Made by a program: the position numbers and the translations under genes
Shown here: one piece after another, positions 53,501 to 63,771 of the stretch
Position numbering within the stretch: the stretch's first letter is position 1
How the letters are laid out: each line of letters begins with the position of its first letter
Source of the DNA: Tsuneonella rigui
GTDB taxonomy: Bacteria; Pseudomonadota; Alphaproteobacteria; Sphingomonadales; Sphingomonadaceae
Direction of reading: 5' to 3'
NCBI RefSeq assembly: GCF_003958625.1
Contig: NZ_RSEL01000015.1
Coordinates: forward strand, 1 to 64,000
Length of the DNA stretch: 64,000 nucleotides
Notes under the pieces: generated by a model
Database searches by the model: none
What the model was told of the DNA's origin: nothing
The model's input: only the letters and a program-made list of their open reading frames with translations

Positions 53501-54651
53501 CCGAATTCCTCGCCGTGCTCGCCGATCAGCGGCGCGGGTGCGGGCTCGGGCATCTCCCAACCCGAAAAGCGCGAAGGCTCGCGCATCTGCAGCACCTGTC
53601 CCTCGCTCGGATGCTCGCTGTGCCAGAAGAAACCGGCTTGGGCGAGGTGCGGATCGCCCGGCACCTCGGCGATGTCGCGTGCAGGCATCGCAGGCATCTC
53701 GGCCTCGCGCATGATCGCCAGCACCTCCTCAGTGGTGCGCGTCGCGGTTAGCTCGCCGATGCGTGTGTAGAGTTCGGGCATGTGGCGGATCGAGCCTTCG
53801 ATCCCGGCGAAGCGCTCCTGCGCGGCGAACTCTGGGTCCCCGAGCAAGGCGATCACCCGCTGCGCGTGGCCGGGGCGATAGGGGACGATGCTGATGTGCC
53901 CGTCGCTTGTCGGGAACGGCTGGCGATAGGGATCGACCTGCCGCGCGTAGCACGCGTCGCCCACCGGCGGATCGAAGGTCAGCCCGGCGAGATGCTCCTT
54001 GAGCATGAAGTTGGCGAAGGCCTCGAACATCGGCACCTCGACGAACTGCCCCTCGCCGGTCCGCAGGCGGTGGATCACCGCCGCCATCGTCGCGTAGGCG
54101 GCGTGGAGGCCCGCGACCTTGTCGGCGATCAGCGAGGGCAGGTAGCGCGGGCGCGGGTCGCCATCGACGCGGCTCAGGAGACTGGTGGTGCCGGTCAGCG
54201 CCTGGATCACGTCGTCATAGGCCTGCAGGCCCGCGTACGGCCCGTTCGAGCCGAAGCCGACGCAGTGGACGTAAATCACGTCGGGCTTAAGCGCGCGCAC
54301 CGCCTCGTAGCCGAACCCCAGCCGGTCGATCGCCTCGGTACGGACGTTGTGAAGGAATACGTCGCAGGTAGCGGTAAGGTCGCGCAGCCGCTGGCGCTCG
54401 CTCTCCTGCTTCAGGTCGAGCACCACGCTTTTCTTGTTGCGGTTGAGCGCGATGTGCGCCGGGCCCATGCCGACCGACTTGGCTGGCCGGCCGGCGTGGC
54501 GGAAGCCGTCGCCGCCGGGCGCCTCGACCTTGATCACCTCGGCGCCGAAGTCGGCCAGGATCTGGGTCGCGTAGGGGCCGAAGACGACCGTGCTCAGATC
54601 GACCACGCGGATGCCGGAGAGCATGGGCTTCCCGTCACCTGCGGCGATCAT
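53497..54651 (-). CDS. Class III CoA transferase (CaiB/BaiF family)
   Basis: 384 aa. The N-terminus [36 protein letters not shown] is the CaiB/BaiF signature, followed by [12 protein letters not shown], the catalytic Asp region and [19 protein letters not shown]. It moves CoA between carboxylic acids. The ATG at 54651 overlaps the reductase stop by 4 bp, which suggests a shared catabolic operon. Since a CYP153 lies 3.4 kb further, a role in the breakdown of an oxidised hydrocarbon is possible but unproven. Confidence 0.92.
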   Translation of the reverse strand: MIAAGDGKPMLSGIRVVDLSTVVFGPYATQILADFGAEVIKVEAPGGDGFRHAGRPAKSVGMGPAHIALNRNKKSVVLDLKQESERQRLRDLTATCDVFLHNVRTEAIDRLGFGYEAVRALKPDVIYVHCVGFGSNGPYAGLQAYDDVIQALTGTTSLLSRVDGDPRPRYLPSLIADKVAGLHAAYATMAAVIHRLRTGEGQFVEVPMFEAFANFMLKEHLAGLTFDPPVGDACYARQVDPYRQPFPTSDGHISIVPYRPGHAQRVIALLGDPEFAAQERFAGIEGSIRHMPELYTRIGELTATRTTEEVLAIMREAEMPAMPARDIAEVPGDPHLAQAGFFWHSEHPSEGQVLQMREPSRFSGWEMPEPAPAPLIGEHGEEFG

Positions 54652-55874
54652 GCGAGTTCCTTGAGCGGGACCGCGGGATCGGCGAGCACCGCCTTGTCGG
54701 GGCTGGCGCCCGCCTCGACCAGCTTGCGGCCCTGAACGTAGTCCTTGGTCGCGTTCACGCAGTCGAGCGCAATCACCCGCCCTTCCTTGAGGTAGATGAC
54801 CGAAAACTTGGCATGGGCCGGATCGCCTCTGACTACCGTGTCGTCGTACCCCAGCGACAGGCCCGCGGTCTGCAGCTTGAGATCGTACTGGTTGGACCAG
54901 AACCACGGGAACGCGCGGTAGGGCTCGTCGATGCAGACGATGTGCTTGGCGGCGGTGGTCGCCATATCGTGGGCGTTCTGGACCGATTCCACGCGGATCA
55001 CCGCGCCATTGGCCCACTGGTTGGCGTGCGCCGCGCAGTCGCCGATCGCATAGATGTCCGGCAGCGAGGTGCGGCAGAACTCGTCGACGTCGACCCCGTT
55101 CGCGCCCGCCGCGCCGGCGGCGATCAACGGCCCGGCGGCGGGCACGATGCCGATGCCGACCACGACCATGTCGCACGGGATCGCGCCGCCGTCATCGAGG
55201 ACGACCTGGCGGACCCAGCCGTTCTCGCCTTCCAGCCGATCGAGCTTGGCCTCGAGCCGCAGGTCGACCCCGTGCGCCCGATGCTGATCCTGGTAGAATT
55301 CGCTCAGCACCTCGCCCGCGACACGCGCCAGCACGCGCGGGAGTGCTTCGACCACCGTGACCTGGCAGCCGAGCTTGGTCAGCACGGCGGCCGCCTCCAG
55401 CCCGATATAGCCGCCGCCGATCACCACCACCCGCCGCGCGCCGTTGTCGAGCTCGCCCATCAGGCGGTCCACATCGGCCTTGTCGCGAATGGCGTGGATG
55501 CCGCTCAAATCGGCGCCGCCGCAAGAAAGCCGCCGCGGATCGCCGCCGGCGGCCCAGATCAGCATGCCGTAGCCGACCTCCTCCCCGCTCGCGAGCTTGA
55601 GGGTGTGCGCCTGCGGGTCAACGCTCGTCACGACGCTCGCGGGGCGCAGCGTCACCTGCCGCTCCTCCCAGAACGCCGCCGGACGGATCATGATCCGCTC
55701 GAATGGCTTGTCGCGCGCGAGGTACTCCTTCGACAGCGGCGGGCGCTCGTAAGGCGGTTCGGGGTCGCGCCCGATCATCAGGATCGAGCCTTCGAAGCCC
55801 TGCTGGCGCAACGCGATCGCGGCTTGCGCGCCGCCGTGCCCGCTTCCGACGATGACGACTTCGGCCCGGTCCAT
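54648..55874 (-). CDS. FAD-dependent ferredoxin/rubredoxin reductase
   Basis: 408 aa. Two dinucleotide motifs are present, [17 protein letters not shown] (FAD) and [17 protein letters not shown] (NADH), plus [12 protein letters not shown] for FAD at the C-terminal side and [10 protein letters not shown], the usual mark of P450-type ferredoxin reductases. It probably passes NADH electrons to a [2Fe-2S] ferredoxin that serves a P450 or a ring hydroxylase. The CYP153 encoded at 48770 is a natural partner, but the ferredoxin gene is not nearby. The ATG at 55874 begins [10 protein letters not shown]; longer starts have no homology. Confidence 0.9.
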   Translation of the reverse strand: MDRAEVVIVGSGHGGAQAAIALRQQGFEGSILMIGRDPEPPYERPPLSKEYLARDKPFERIMIRPAAFWEERQVTLRPASVVTSVDPQAHTLKLASGEEVGYGMLIWAAGGDPRRLSCGGADLSGIHAIRDKADVDRLMGELDNGARRVVVIGGGYIGLEAAAVLTKLGCQVTVVEALPRVLARVAGEVLSEFYQDQHRAHGVDLRLEAKLDRLEGENGWVRQVVLDDGGAIPCDMVVVGIGIVPAAGPLIAAGAAGANGVDVDEFCRTSLPDIYAIGDCAAHANQWANGAVIRVESVQNAHDMATTAAKHIVCIDEPYRAFPWFWSNQYDLKLQTAGLSLGYDDTVVRGDPAHAKFSVIYLKEGRVIALDCVNATKDYVQGRKLVEAGASPDKAVLADPAVPLKELA

Positions 55875-55958
55875 GCCTTGCGGACTTGCCGCAAAGCGGA
55901 CCGGCGTCAAGCGGGCAGGCGCTCAAGCAGCCGAAGGCGATGGCGCGCCAAGAAGCTC

Positions 55959-58900
55959 CTACCGGCCGAGCAGGTTGCGCGCCTGGCTGGCAATCTGCGC
56001 GAGCATCGCGGGTGCCACCGGGCTCTGGCCCTGCGCCCGCCCGATCATGCCGCGGAACTGCTTGATCGCCGCCGCGTGCTCTTCCGACCAGTTCGCCACC
56101 GCGCCCGCCGGATCCTCCTTCGCGCCCTTGCGGCGCGAGAGCCGGCGGAGGAATTCGAGCCGCATCTGCTGGAACTCGCGCGACAGGCCCGCGACCAGCA
56201 GTCGCTCCCACACGTCGGACGGGTTCATCATCGCCGCGGTGCTCTGGGCCCAATCGAGGCCCAGGCGCTGGCCGAGGTCGGTGAAGGCGGAGGTCAGGTC
56301 GCGCGCGCCGATCTCGGCATCGCGCGATAGCGCGGCGAGACCAATCACCCCATCGATGTCGTAGAGGTGCGCGACCTTGGCCGCGATCTTCTCGGGTGCG
56401 CCGAGCTGGACGAACTCGTCGATGAGCCGGTCCGACTGTTCGCGCGCGGCGGACGCCAGCAGGGTGCCGGTGGCCGCCGACAGGTCCTGCACGCCCGTAT
56501 CGAGCGCAGCGATCAGTTCGCTCGGCAGGCGCGAGCTGGCCCCGGCACGGATGAGGTCGGCCATCTGGCTGCGCAGCGCGCCGGCGGTGTGCCGGAACAG
56601 GTAGATGCGCGCGTCTTCGGGCATCCTGGCGGACTCGATCTCGGCCCACAGCGCGCCCGCGCCGAATAGCTTCTCCGCCGCGACGAAGGCAGCGCAGATC
56701 TGCGCGAGACCGACGCCTTCTTCCTCGGACAGCTCGAACGGATGGACGATGCCCATCCGGTTGACGATCAGGTTGGCGAGTTGGGTCGCGATGATCGCGC
56801 GGCGCAGTTGGTGCCCTTCGATCTGCGCGCGATAGGTCTTGCGCATGGCCGAGGGGAAATAGCTGACCAGCAGATCGGTCAGGACCGGATCGTCGGGCAG
56901 CGACGAGTTCTCGATCGCATCCTGCAGCACCAGCTTGGTCGAGGACAGCAGCACGGCGAGCTCGGGGCGGGTGAGGCCCATCCCGTCGGTGGCACGGCGG
57001 GCGAGCGCTTCGCCCGAAGCGAGCCCCTCGGTCTGCCGGTCGAGCGCGCCCAGGTCTTCCAACGCCTCGATCAGGTGGAGCTGAGCGGCGACCGCCGGAG
57101 CCCCGCCAGCCTTGGCGATCGACAACGCCAGTGCCTGCAGCCGATTGTTCTCCAGCACCAGTTCGCCGACCTCGTCGGTCATCGATTCCAGAAGCGTGAT
57201 GCGCTTGGGCTCGGTCAGCTTGCCCTCGCGCTTGGCGGCGGCGAGCGCGATCTTGATGTTCACCTCGTTGTCCGAGCAGTTCACGCCCGCCGAGTTGTCG
57301 ATGAAGTCGGTGTTGATCCGCCCGCCACCCAGCGCGAACTCGATCCGTCCGGCCTGCGTGACGCCGAGATTGGCGCCTTCGCCGATCACCTTGGCGCGCA
57401 GATCGGCGCCGTTGATGCGCAGCGAATCGTTCGCGGGGTCACCGACCTGCGCGTTATTCTCGGCCGCGGCCTTGATGTAGGTGCCGATCCCGCCGAACCA
57501 CAGCAGGTCGACCGGCGCCTTGAGGATCGCGGTGATCAGCGCCTCGGGCTCGAGCTCGGTGGCCTCGATGCCGAGCACTTCGCGCACCTGCTTCGAGAGC
57601 GGAATCGTCTTCAGACTGCGTGCGAACACGCCGCCGCCCTTGCTGATCAGCTTGGGATTGTAGTCCTCCCAGCTCGACCGCGGCAGGTCGAACATCCGCC
57701 GACGCTCCTTCCAGCTCGCCGCCGGATCGGGATCGGGATCGAGGAAGATGTGCCGGTGATCGAACGCCGCGACCAGCTTGATCGCCTTCGACAGCAGCAT
57801 GCCGTTGCCGAACACGTCGCCCGACATGTCGCCGCAGCCCGCCACGCGGACCGGCTCGCGCTGCACGTCGACACCCATTTCGAGGAAATGGCGCTGGACC
57901 GAGACCCACGCGCCCTTGGCGGTGATGCCCATGGCCTTGTGGTCGTAGCCCTTGGAGCCGCCGCTGGCGAAGGCATCGTCGAGCCAGAAGTCCTTCGATT
58001 CGGCGATCGCGTTGGCGACGTCGGAGAAAGTCGCGGTGCCCTTGTCGGCGGCGACCACGAAGTACGGATCCTCGCCGTCGTGGATCACCACGCTTTCGGG
58101 ATGCACGACCTTGCCGCCGACGATGTTGTCGGTGACCGACAGCAGCGTGCGGATGAATACCTGGTAGCTCGCCTTGCCCTCAGCCGCCCAGCCTTCGCGA
58201 TCGCGCGAGGGGTCAGGCAGCTGCTTGGGATAGAACCCGCCCTTGGCGCCGGTCGGCACGATGACTGCGTTCTTGACCCGCTGCGCCTTCATCAGGCCGA
58301 GCACTTCGGTGCGGAAGTCGTCGCGCCGGTCGGACCAGCGCAGGCCGCCGCGCGCGACCGGGCCGGCGCGCAAGTGGATGCCCTCGACCCGGCGCGAATA
58401 GACGAAGATCTCGCGCCATGGCACCGGCTTGGGCAGGCCGGGGACGAGCGAGGAATCGAGCTTGAACGCGACCGCCTCGCGCGCGGCGGGGGCGAACGCA
58501 TTGGTCCGCAGCACCGCGTCGATCGTCGCGTGGTAGAGCCGCAGCATACGGTCGTCGTTGATCGCGGCGACCTGGCTCAGCCCGCGGCGGATGGCCTGGT
58601 TGCAGTCCTCGGCCGCCTGCGCGCGGTCGCCGGTGAAGGCGGGATCGTGCCGGGCGGCAAACAGGCCGACGAGCGGACGCGTCACTTGCGGCGCACGGCG
58701 GAGCGCGTCGACGACGGTCTGGATCGCGAAGCCGACGCCGGCCTGGCGCAGGTAGCGGTAGAACGCGCGCAGCCAGTCGGCTTCCCGAGCGGTCAGCGCG
58801 GTGCCGGCCACCAAGCGGTTGAATGGATCGTCCTCGGCCGCGCCGTTGAGCACCGCGGCGATCGCTTCCTCGATCGCGTCGGCGCGTTCGAGCAACTCGT

Positions 58901-60683
58901 CGAGGCCGTCGCCGTCTTCGAGCGCGATGGTGAAATCGTGGATCGTGCCGAGGTTGCCCGTGCCGGCTTCGCGGCTCTCGAGCGTGGTCGGCAATTCCTG
59001 CAGCACGCGGAAGCCGAAGTGCTCGAGCGCGGGCACCGCATCCGATAGCGCGAGCGCCCCTTCCTGCTGATAGACCTTCAGGCGCAGCCGGTCGGGCTCG
59101 TCACCGTCGAAGCGATAGAGGCGAACGCCGCGCAGAGCCCCAATGGCTTCGCTGTCGCCCGATCCGAGTCGGCGCAGGCGGCGGATGTCCTGCGCCGCTT
59201 CGGCCGCGCCGTAATTCGTGCGGTAGCTGGTCGGGAAACTGTCGGCGTAGCGTCCGGCGAGCGCGGCCGCGCGGGCTGCCTCTTCGTCCGCCGCCAACTC
59301 GCTTTCGACTGCTTCGCCCCAGCCGCGCAGCAGCGCCTGGATCTGCGCCTCGATTGCATCGGCGTCGTGCTTGCCGGCATTGTCGCGATAATCGAGCACG
59401 TAGCGCAGCAGCGCGAGGTTGCCGCCTTCGACCTGCAGGCTCCAGTCAAGCGCCTTGGCCCCGGCTCCTTCCTCCAGCATGTGCTCGATCCGCAGGCGCA
59501 CCTGGGTCGAGAGCATGTCGCGCGGCAGCCAGACGAACGCGAACAGGTGGCGGCTCAAGGGCGCCTCGACCAGCACCAGGCGCGGGCGCGGGCGGTCGAC
59601 CAGGCTCATCATGGTGGTCGCAACGCGTTCAATGTCGGCATCGGAGAAGCCGATCACGAGGTCGTGCGGCAGCGCGGTCAGCGCGTGCACCAACGCCTTA
59701 CCGGTGTGGCCCGCGGGATCGAACCCGAACTTCGCATTGAGCGCGGCGAGCTGCGCGCGCAGCAGCGGCACTTGCGCCGGGGGGGTGGCGAGCGAGGCGC
59801 TGGTCCACACGCCCGCGTGGATCGAAAGCCCGGTCAGCTTCCCCTTCTCGTGCAGCGGGGTGATGAAGAGATCGAGCGGCACCCGGCGGTGCACGTTCGA
59901 AATGCGGTTCGCCTTGATGATCAGCGGCGCGCGGCCGCCCTTGTCGAACCAATCGAAGGCGCGCTCGAACGAGGCGTCGGCGAGGATCGCCTTCGCGCTC
60001 GTGCGGCAGATGCCGAGCATGTTCGAGCGGCTGCCGTCGCGGTTGCGGGTGACGTGACCGAGCTGGGTCAGCATCCCGCCCTCGAGCCAGCGGAGCAGCG
60101 CGCCGCCTTCGCTGTCGCCCAGCCGTTCGGCGTCGGCGAGCAGCGCTTCGCGCATCTTCGGCCAGTCGCGCACCGCGGCGCGCACGTCGGTGAAGGTGGT
60201 CGCCAGGTCCTGTTCGAGCGCGCGGCGTTCCTTCGCGTCGACGCGCGGGGTCTCGATGTAGATCATCGATTCGCGGCAGGCCGCAGCGTCAGGCTTCTCG
60301 GGCAGACCGGTCAGCCTGCCCTCGGCATCGCGTTCGACCGCGACCACCGGATGGACCAGCCGATCGATCGCGAGGCCCTGCGCGGCGACCGTCGCGGCGA
60401 CCGAATCGACCAGGAACGGCATGTCGTCATTGATCAGCGCGATGCGCATGAAGCGGCGGCCCTCGGCGGCCGAGGAGATGGCGATCACCGGCTCGCCGGG
60501 CGTGCGGGAGGCGGCGGCGTCGAGCACGAAGCGCGCGGCTTCGTCGAGATGGTCGGGAGAGAAGGCGATGTCGCCGGGGAGCAGCGAGCCCGCGATCCGC
60601 TTGGCGAGCGGGCCAACAAGCTTGTCGCCGCCTCCGTTACGAGCGGTTTTCGATGAACTCGATTGCGCGGCTTCGGTCGCCAT
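55959..60683 (-). CDS. NAD-specific glutamate dehydrogenase, 180-kDa class
   Basis: 1574 aa. It is the very large GDH family (GDH_180) found in Pseudomonas, Streptomyces and alphaproteobacteria; it deaminates glutamate to 2-oxoglutarate. The long N-terminal region (to about residue 740) holds regulatory ACT-like parts. The catalytic core from about 740 contains GGLRWSDRRDDFRTEVLGLMKAQ, the lysine-rich TGAKGGFYPK loop, CGDMSGDVFGNGML and GGGRINTDFIDNSAGVNCSDNEVN, all conserved. The length is near the family norm. The start ATG at 60683 follows two purine runs. Large antisense open frames over it are shadows of its GC-rich codons. Confidence 0.95.
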   Translation of the reverse strand: MATEAAQSSSSKTARNGGGDKLVGPLAKRIAGSLLPGDIAFSPDHLDEAARFVLDAAASRTPGEPVIAISSAAEGRRFMRIALINDDMPFLVDSVAATVAAQGLAIDRLVHPVVAVERDAEGRLTGLPEKPDAAACRESMIYIETPRVDAKERRALEQDLATTFTDVRAAVRDWPKMREALLADAERLGDSEGGALLRWLEGGMLTQLGHVTRNRDGSRSNMLGICRTSAKAILADASFERAFDWFDKGGRAPLIIKANRISNVHRRVPLDLFITPLHEKGKLTGLSIHAGVWTSASLATPPAQVPLLRAQLAALNAKFGFDPAGHTGKALVHALTALPHDLVIGFSDADIERVATTMMSLVDRPRPRLVLVEAPLSRHLFAFVWLPRDMLSTQVRLRIEHMLEEGAGAKALDWSLQVEGGNLALLRYVLDYRDNAGKHDADAIEAQIQALLRGWGEAVESELAADEEAARAAALAGRYADSFPTSYRTNYGAAEAAQDIRRLRRLGSGDSEAIGALRGVRLYRFDGDEPDRLRLKVYQQEGALALSDAVPALEHFGFRVLQELPTTLESREAGTGNLGTIHDFTIALEDGDGLDELLERADAIEEAIAAVLNGAAEDDPFNRLVAGTALTAREADWLRAFYRYLRQAGVGFAIQTVVDALRRAPQVTRPLVGLFAARHDPAFTGDRAQAAEDCNQAIRRGLSQVAAINDDRMLRLYHATIDAVLRTNAFAPAAREAVAFKLDSSLVPGLPKPVPWREIFVYSRRVEGIHLRAGPVARGGLRWSDRRDDFRTEVLGLMKAQRVKNAVIVPTGAKGGFYPKQLPDPSRDREGWAAEGKASYQVFIRTLLSVTDNIVGGKVVHPESVVIHDGEDPYFVVAADKGTATFSDVANAIAESKDFWLDDAFASGGSKGYDHKAMGITAKGAWVSVQRHFLEMGVDVQREPVRVAGCGDMSGDVFGNGMLLSKAIKLVAAFDHRHIFLDPDPDPAASWKERRRMFDLPRSSWEDYNPKLISKGGGVFARSLKTIPLSKQVREVLGIEATELEPEALITAILKAPVDLLWFGGIGTYIKAAAENNAQVGDPANDSLRINGADLRAKVIGEGANLGVTQAGRIEFALGGGRINTDFIDNSAGVNCSDNEVNIKIALAAAKREGKLTEPKRITLLESMTDEVGELVLENNRLQALALSIAKAGGAPAVAAQLHLIEALEDLGALDRQTEGLASGEALARRATDGMGLTRPELAVLLSSTKLVLQDAIENSSLPDDPVLTDLLVSYFPSAMRKTYRAQIEGHQLRRAIIATQLANLIVNRMGIVHPFELSEEEGVGLAQICAAFVAAEKLFGAGALWAEIESARMPEDARIYLFRHTAGALRSQMADLIRAGASSRLPSELIAALDTGVQDLSAATGTLLASAAREQSDRLIDEFVQLGAPEKIAAKVAHLYDIDGVIGLAALSRDAEIGARDLTSAFTDLGQRLGLDWAQSTAAMMNPSDVWERLLVAGLSREFQQMRLEFLRRLSRRKGAKEDPAGAVANWSEEHAAAIKQFRGMIGRAQGQSPVAPAMLAQIASQARNLLGR

Positions 60684-60746
60684 CCTGCGTGCTCCTGAGC
60701 CCGCCGCCTGACACTGAAAAAGGGGCGGGGCCCGTTGTTATATTGT

Positions 60747-60763
60747 TGCTGCCCGTTGCAGCA
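60747..60763. other. Small hairpin in the leader region of the GDH gene
   Basis: TGCTGC (60747-60752) and GCAGCA (60758-60763) form a perfect 6-bp stem with a 5-base loop in the 150-bp gap upstream of the GDH gene. On the minus strand it is followed by an AT-rich run and then a GC-rich block. It may be a weak end signal for the upstream oxidoreductase gene or a leader structure. The rest of the gap shows nothing that I can name. Confidence 0.3.
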
Positions 60764-60833
60764 TTCTGGCGCGATAGGCTTTTGCCCGCCGGGCCGCAAC
60801 CCGTGTGCAGATTAGCGCGACAGAGCGCCAGCC

Positions 60834-61817
60834 TTATCCGGCGAGCGCCTCGACGGTGAGTTCCAGCGAGCGCTCGCGAACGGCCGGATCGTAGGTTGCG
60901 CCGGAGACGATGATCTCGTCGGCCTGGGTACGTTCGACAAAGCGCCTGATCGCATCGCGCACGGTCGCGGGCGAACCGATTGCGCTCGCTTGGCCGATAT
61001 GCGCGAGCAGACTCTGCGCCTGGAGCGGGAGCGTGTCGCGGTAGCCGGCGACCGGCGGCGGCACTTGGCCCGGATTGCCCGTGCGCAGCCGGACGAAGCT
61101 CTGTTGCTGCGAACTTGAGATCAACTCCGCCTCGGCATCCGTCTCCGCGGCGAACACCGTCATCGCCGCCATCACGTGCGGCCTCTCGAGCCATTCGGAG
61201 GGGCGGAACCGCTGCCGGTAGTGCGCCAGCGCGGCATCGAGATGGTCGGGCGCGAAGTGCGAGGCGAAGGCGTAGGGCATGCCGAGTTGCGCTGCGAGAT
61301 CGGCACCGAACAGGCTCGATCCCAGCATCCACATCTCGACCTCGGTCCCAAAGCCGGGGGTCGGCCGCGTGCTCATCGCGGGATCGCCGCTGAGGTATGC
61401 GCGCAGCTCGACCACGTCCTGCGGGAAGAACTCGGCCGCCTGGTGCAGGTTCTTGCGCAGCGCGCGCTGCAGCTCCGGCCCCGCACCCGGCGCGCGGCCG
61501 AGGCCGAGGTCGATCCGGCCCGGGAACAGCGCGTCGAGGGTGCCGAACTGCTCGGCGATCACGAACGGATTGTGATTGGGCAGCATGATCCCGCCCGATC
61601 CGATGCGGATCGTCGAGGTCGCGTTGCCGACATGCGCCAGCACCACCGAGGTCGCGCCGCCGGCGATGCCGTCCATCGCATGGTGCTCGGCGACCCAGAA
61701 GCGCTTGTAGCCCTGCGCCTCCGCCACCTGTGCCAGTCGCGCGGTCGCCGCGTAGGCCTCTTGCAGCGTGCCGCCTTCGCGGACGGGGACCAGATCGAGG
61801 ACCGAAAGCGGGATCAT
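60834..61817 (-). CDS. LLM class flavin-dependent oxidoreductase (luciferase-like)
   Basis: 327 aa. Bacterial-luciferase-like barrel: [25 protein letters not shown] at the start, [38 protein letters not shown] and GLGRAPG are typical of the YhbW/limB-like group (MsnO8 family). It should use FMNH2 and oxygen, but its substrate cannot be read from the sequence. The ATG at 61817 overlaps the TPR gene by 4 bp. Confidence 0.92.
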   Translation of the reverse strand: MIPLSVLDLVPVREGGTLQEAYAATARLAQVAEAQGYKRFWVAEHHAMDGIAGGATSVVLAHVGNATSTIRIGSGGIMLPNHNPFVIAEQFGTLDALFPGRIDLGLGRAPGAGPELQRALRKNLHQAAEFFPQDVVELRAYLSGDPAMSTRPTPGFGTEVEMWMLGSSLFGADLAAQLGMPYAFASHFAPDHLDAALAHYRQRFRPSEWLERPHVMAAMTVFAAETDAEAELISSSQQQSFVRLRTGNPGQVPPPVAGYRDTLPLQAQSLLAHIGQASAIGSPATVRDAIRRFVERTQADEIIVSGATYDPAVRERSLELTVEALAG

Positions 61818-62629
61818 GGTTGCGTAAGCTGCGCCAAGTACTGCTTGGCCGCCAGGCCTTGCGCCGAATCCGGCGAGGCGGCGATCACCGATTCGAACGA
61901 TTTCTTCGCCGCCTCGTCGCGTCCTGCGAGGGCGGCGATGACGCCCGCCTCGAGCCCGATCGCGGGATCGCGCGGGTCGAGCGTGGCCGCCTGCTCGACC
62001 TGGCTTTGCGCCATCGCAAGATCTCCGGTGCGCCGCGAAAGGGTCGCCGACAGCAACCACGCTTGCGCATCCTCAGGAACAGCAGCGCGTGCTTCGGCCA
62101 GCGCCGAGGCGGCCTCACCCTCGCGGCCCAGTGCGACCAAGGCGCTCGCCCGGTCCAGCGCAATCGCGCCCGTGAGCTCGGCATCGCCGGCGGCATCGGC
62201 CTTGCCGGCGTCGAGCGCGCTCAGGGCCTGGTCTGCCTGGGCCTCGGCGAGGAAGGCGCTGCCGGCGAGCGCGCTCATCCGGGCGCGGAAACGCGGCTCG
62301 CTGGCGTCGTCGCGCGCGGCGAGGAAGGCCGCTGCCGCCGCGCTCCAGTCGCCCCCATTGCCCGCCGCGATGCCGAGGCAGTGCCGCCCCGCTGCGCGCT
62401 GTGGACCGGTGGTGCGCGAGACCCACTCCTCCGCCAGTTCGCGCGCCTTGGCGGGATCGCTCTTGGCGATGGCGAGGCACACGTCGATTGCGTTCGCGCT
62501 CGGCGCGCGATCGGGCATCGGCGCATTGCGCGTCGGCCGGTCGCGCAGCTCGGGCGGCACCGCGCTGACGGGCGAAGCGGTCGGCGCGATGCCGACCTGT
62601 GCGATGAGCGGGAGGAGAATCGAGAACAT
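61814..62629 (-). CDS. Exported TPR-like protein, 271 aa
   Basis: The N-terminus is a short signal ([21 protein letters not shown]), then an extended Pro-rich linker and repeated helix pairs of about 34 residues rich in Ala/Leu, such as [32 protein letters not shown] and [21 protein letters not shown], which fit tetratricopeptide repeats. It is probably periplasmic and mediates protein contacts. The ATG at 62629 was chosen because the signal follows; a longer frame upstream runs over the hydrolase gene. Partners unknown. Confidence 0.8.
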   Translation of the reverse strand: MFSILLPLIAQVGIAPTASPVSAVPPELRDRPTRNAPMPDRAPSANAIDVCLAIAKSDPAKARELAEEWVSRTTGPQRAAGRHCLGIAAGNGGDWSAAAAAFLAARDDASEPRFRARMSALAGSAFLAEAQADQALSALDAGKADAAGDAELTGAIALDRASALVALGREGEAASALAEARAAVPEDAQAWLLSATLSRRTGDLAMAQSQVEQAATLDPRDPAIGLEAGVIAALAGRDEAAKKSFESVIAASPDSAQGLAAKQYLAQLTQP

Positions 62630-62655
62630 GGTCGCGCCTTGAGATGGTGGCGCCG

Positions 62656-63378
62656 CTAGAACGACGCCAGCGTGCCTAGCAGCAGCGCAATGTCCTCGTC
62701 GCGGCTCAGGTTGTGGTCGCCATCCTTGACCAGCGTCAGGTGAACCTCGGTCGAACGCAGCGCCTGCTGCAGCCGCAGTGACACGTCCCACGGCACCGCG
62801 TTGTCGCGCATCCCGTGCACTAGCCGGACGGGGCAATCGATAGCGATCTCGCCCGTCAGCCGGCGTTGCGCCTGGCCGTCGTTCCAGAAACCCGGGTAGA
62901 ACGGGACCGAGCCGTAGGGGCTGACGTCGTGAACCACTTCCCCCGCGGCAAGGCGCGCCTTGTCGTCGTCGGAGCGGCCCCAATCGGTGAAATCGGGCGC
63001 GGCGGCGATGCCCATCAGGCCGTGGAGCCGGGAACCCAGGCGCTCCGCCACCAGCAGCATTAGCCACCCGCCCATCGACGACCCGATCGGCAGGATTGGG
63101 CCGTCCGTCACCGCGTCGACGACGGCAAGCACCTCGTCGCGCCAGCGGGAGAGCGTTCCGTTCGCAAACTCCCCGTCCGACTGCCCGCAGCCCGAATAGT
63201 CGAGCAGCAGGCAAGCGCCGCCCTGTTCCTCGGCCCAACGATAGAATGCCCCGGCCTTGATGCCGGACATGTCGGATCGGTAGCCAGGCAGGAATACGAG
63301 CGTGGGCCGGGAACCGGGCAGGTAGCGATAGGCGATCCGCCGGCCGTCCGGCATCGCGTGGTAGGAGGGCGCGTCCAT
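62656..63378 (-). CDS. Alpha/beta hydrolase
   Basis: 240 aa. The nucleophile elbow is IGSSMGGW (GxSxG-like, Ser in the centre), the oxyanion region LVFLPGYRSDMSG, the acid likely in LVHGMRDNAVPW and the final His in KDGDHNLSR. This fits serine hydrolases related to palmitoyl-protein thioesterase-like ABHD10 proteins. Cytoplasmic (no signal peptide). The ATG at 63378 starts MDAPSYHAM. It is 26 bp upstream of the TPR gene; substrate unknown. Confidence 0.88.
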   Translation of the reverse strand: MDAPSYHAMPDGRRIAYRYLPGSRPTLVFLPGYRSDMSGIKAGAFYRWAEEQGGACLLLDYSGCGQSDGEFANGTLSRWRDEVLAVVDAVTDGPILPIGSSMGGWLMLLVAERLGSRLHGLMGIAAAPDFTDWGRSDDDKARLAAGEVVHDVSPYGSVPFYPGFWNDGQAQRRLTGEIAIDCPVRLVHGMRDNAVPWDVSLRLQQALRSTEVHLTLVKDGDHNLSRDEDIALLLGTLASF

Positions 63379-63386
63379 CGGCGCGG

Positions 63387-63641
63387 TCAGATCACCCAAT
63401 CCACCGTCGAGAGTTGGGTAACCGCCTGACCCTTCGCGCGGCGCTGCTCGACCATGATGCGGTTGAGCCGCTGGATCGTGTCGCTCCCCGTGGTCACGCA
63501 CCACCCCGGCACCACTGCGTGGACCAGCGCGCACATCCCGCCGCGAATCATCGTCAGGCCGAAGCGCGAGGCGACGCCGAAATGCTCGGCATAGGTCTCG
63601 TCGACCGAGCGCGGGTGGTCGATGAACAGGCGGCTGATCAT
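63387..63641 (-). CDS. DUF6356 family small protein
   Basis: 84 aa. ISRLFIDHPRSVDETYAEHFGVASRFGLTMIRGGMCALVHAVVPGWC and a C-terminal basic helix are typical of this short sphingomonad family. One membrane-like segment (LTMIRGGMCALVHAVVPG) is visible. The ATG at 63641 matches the family start; a longer frame to 63731 is unlikely. Function unknown. It lies 8 bp before the hydrolase and probably shares its transcript. Confidence 0.8.
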   Translation of the reverse strand: MISRLFIDHPRSVDETYAEHFGVASRFGLTMIRGGMCALVHAVVPGWCVTTGSDTIQRLNRIMVEQRRAKGQAVTQLSTVDWVI

Positions 63642-63771
63642 GGCGGGCTCCGGGTTGGCGGCTACGGCGGCCTTAACAAATTGCGCGTGCGCTATCCAAG
63701 CGGCCGATAAGCGCTTGTCACCGGCGCGCAACCGGCGTCATCTACGGTCCGTTCGAGAGAGGGATCGCTTC

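Noticed and set aside
56742-59048. A 768-aa open frame antisense to the NAD-glutamate dehydrogenase gene
   Set aside because: The opposite strand codes a conserved enzyme over the same bases; the antisense frame is rich in Arg, Gln, His and Gly, as expected from a shadow of GC-rich codons, and shows no domain.
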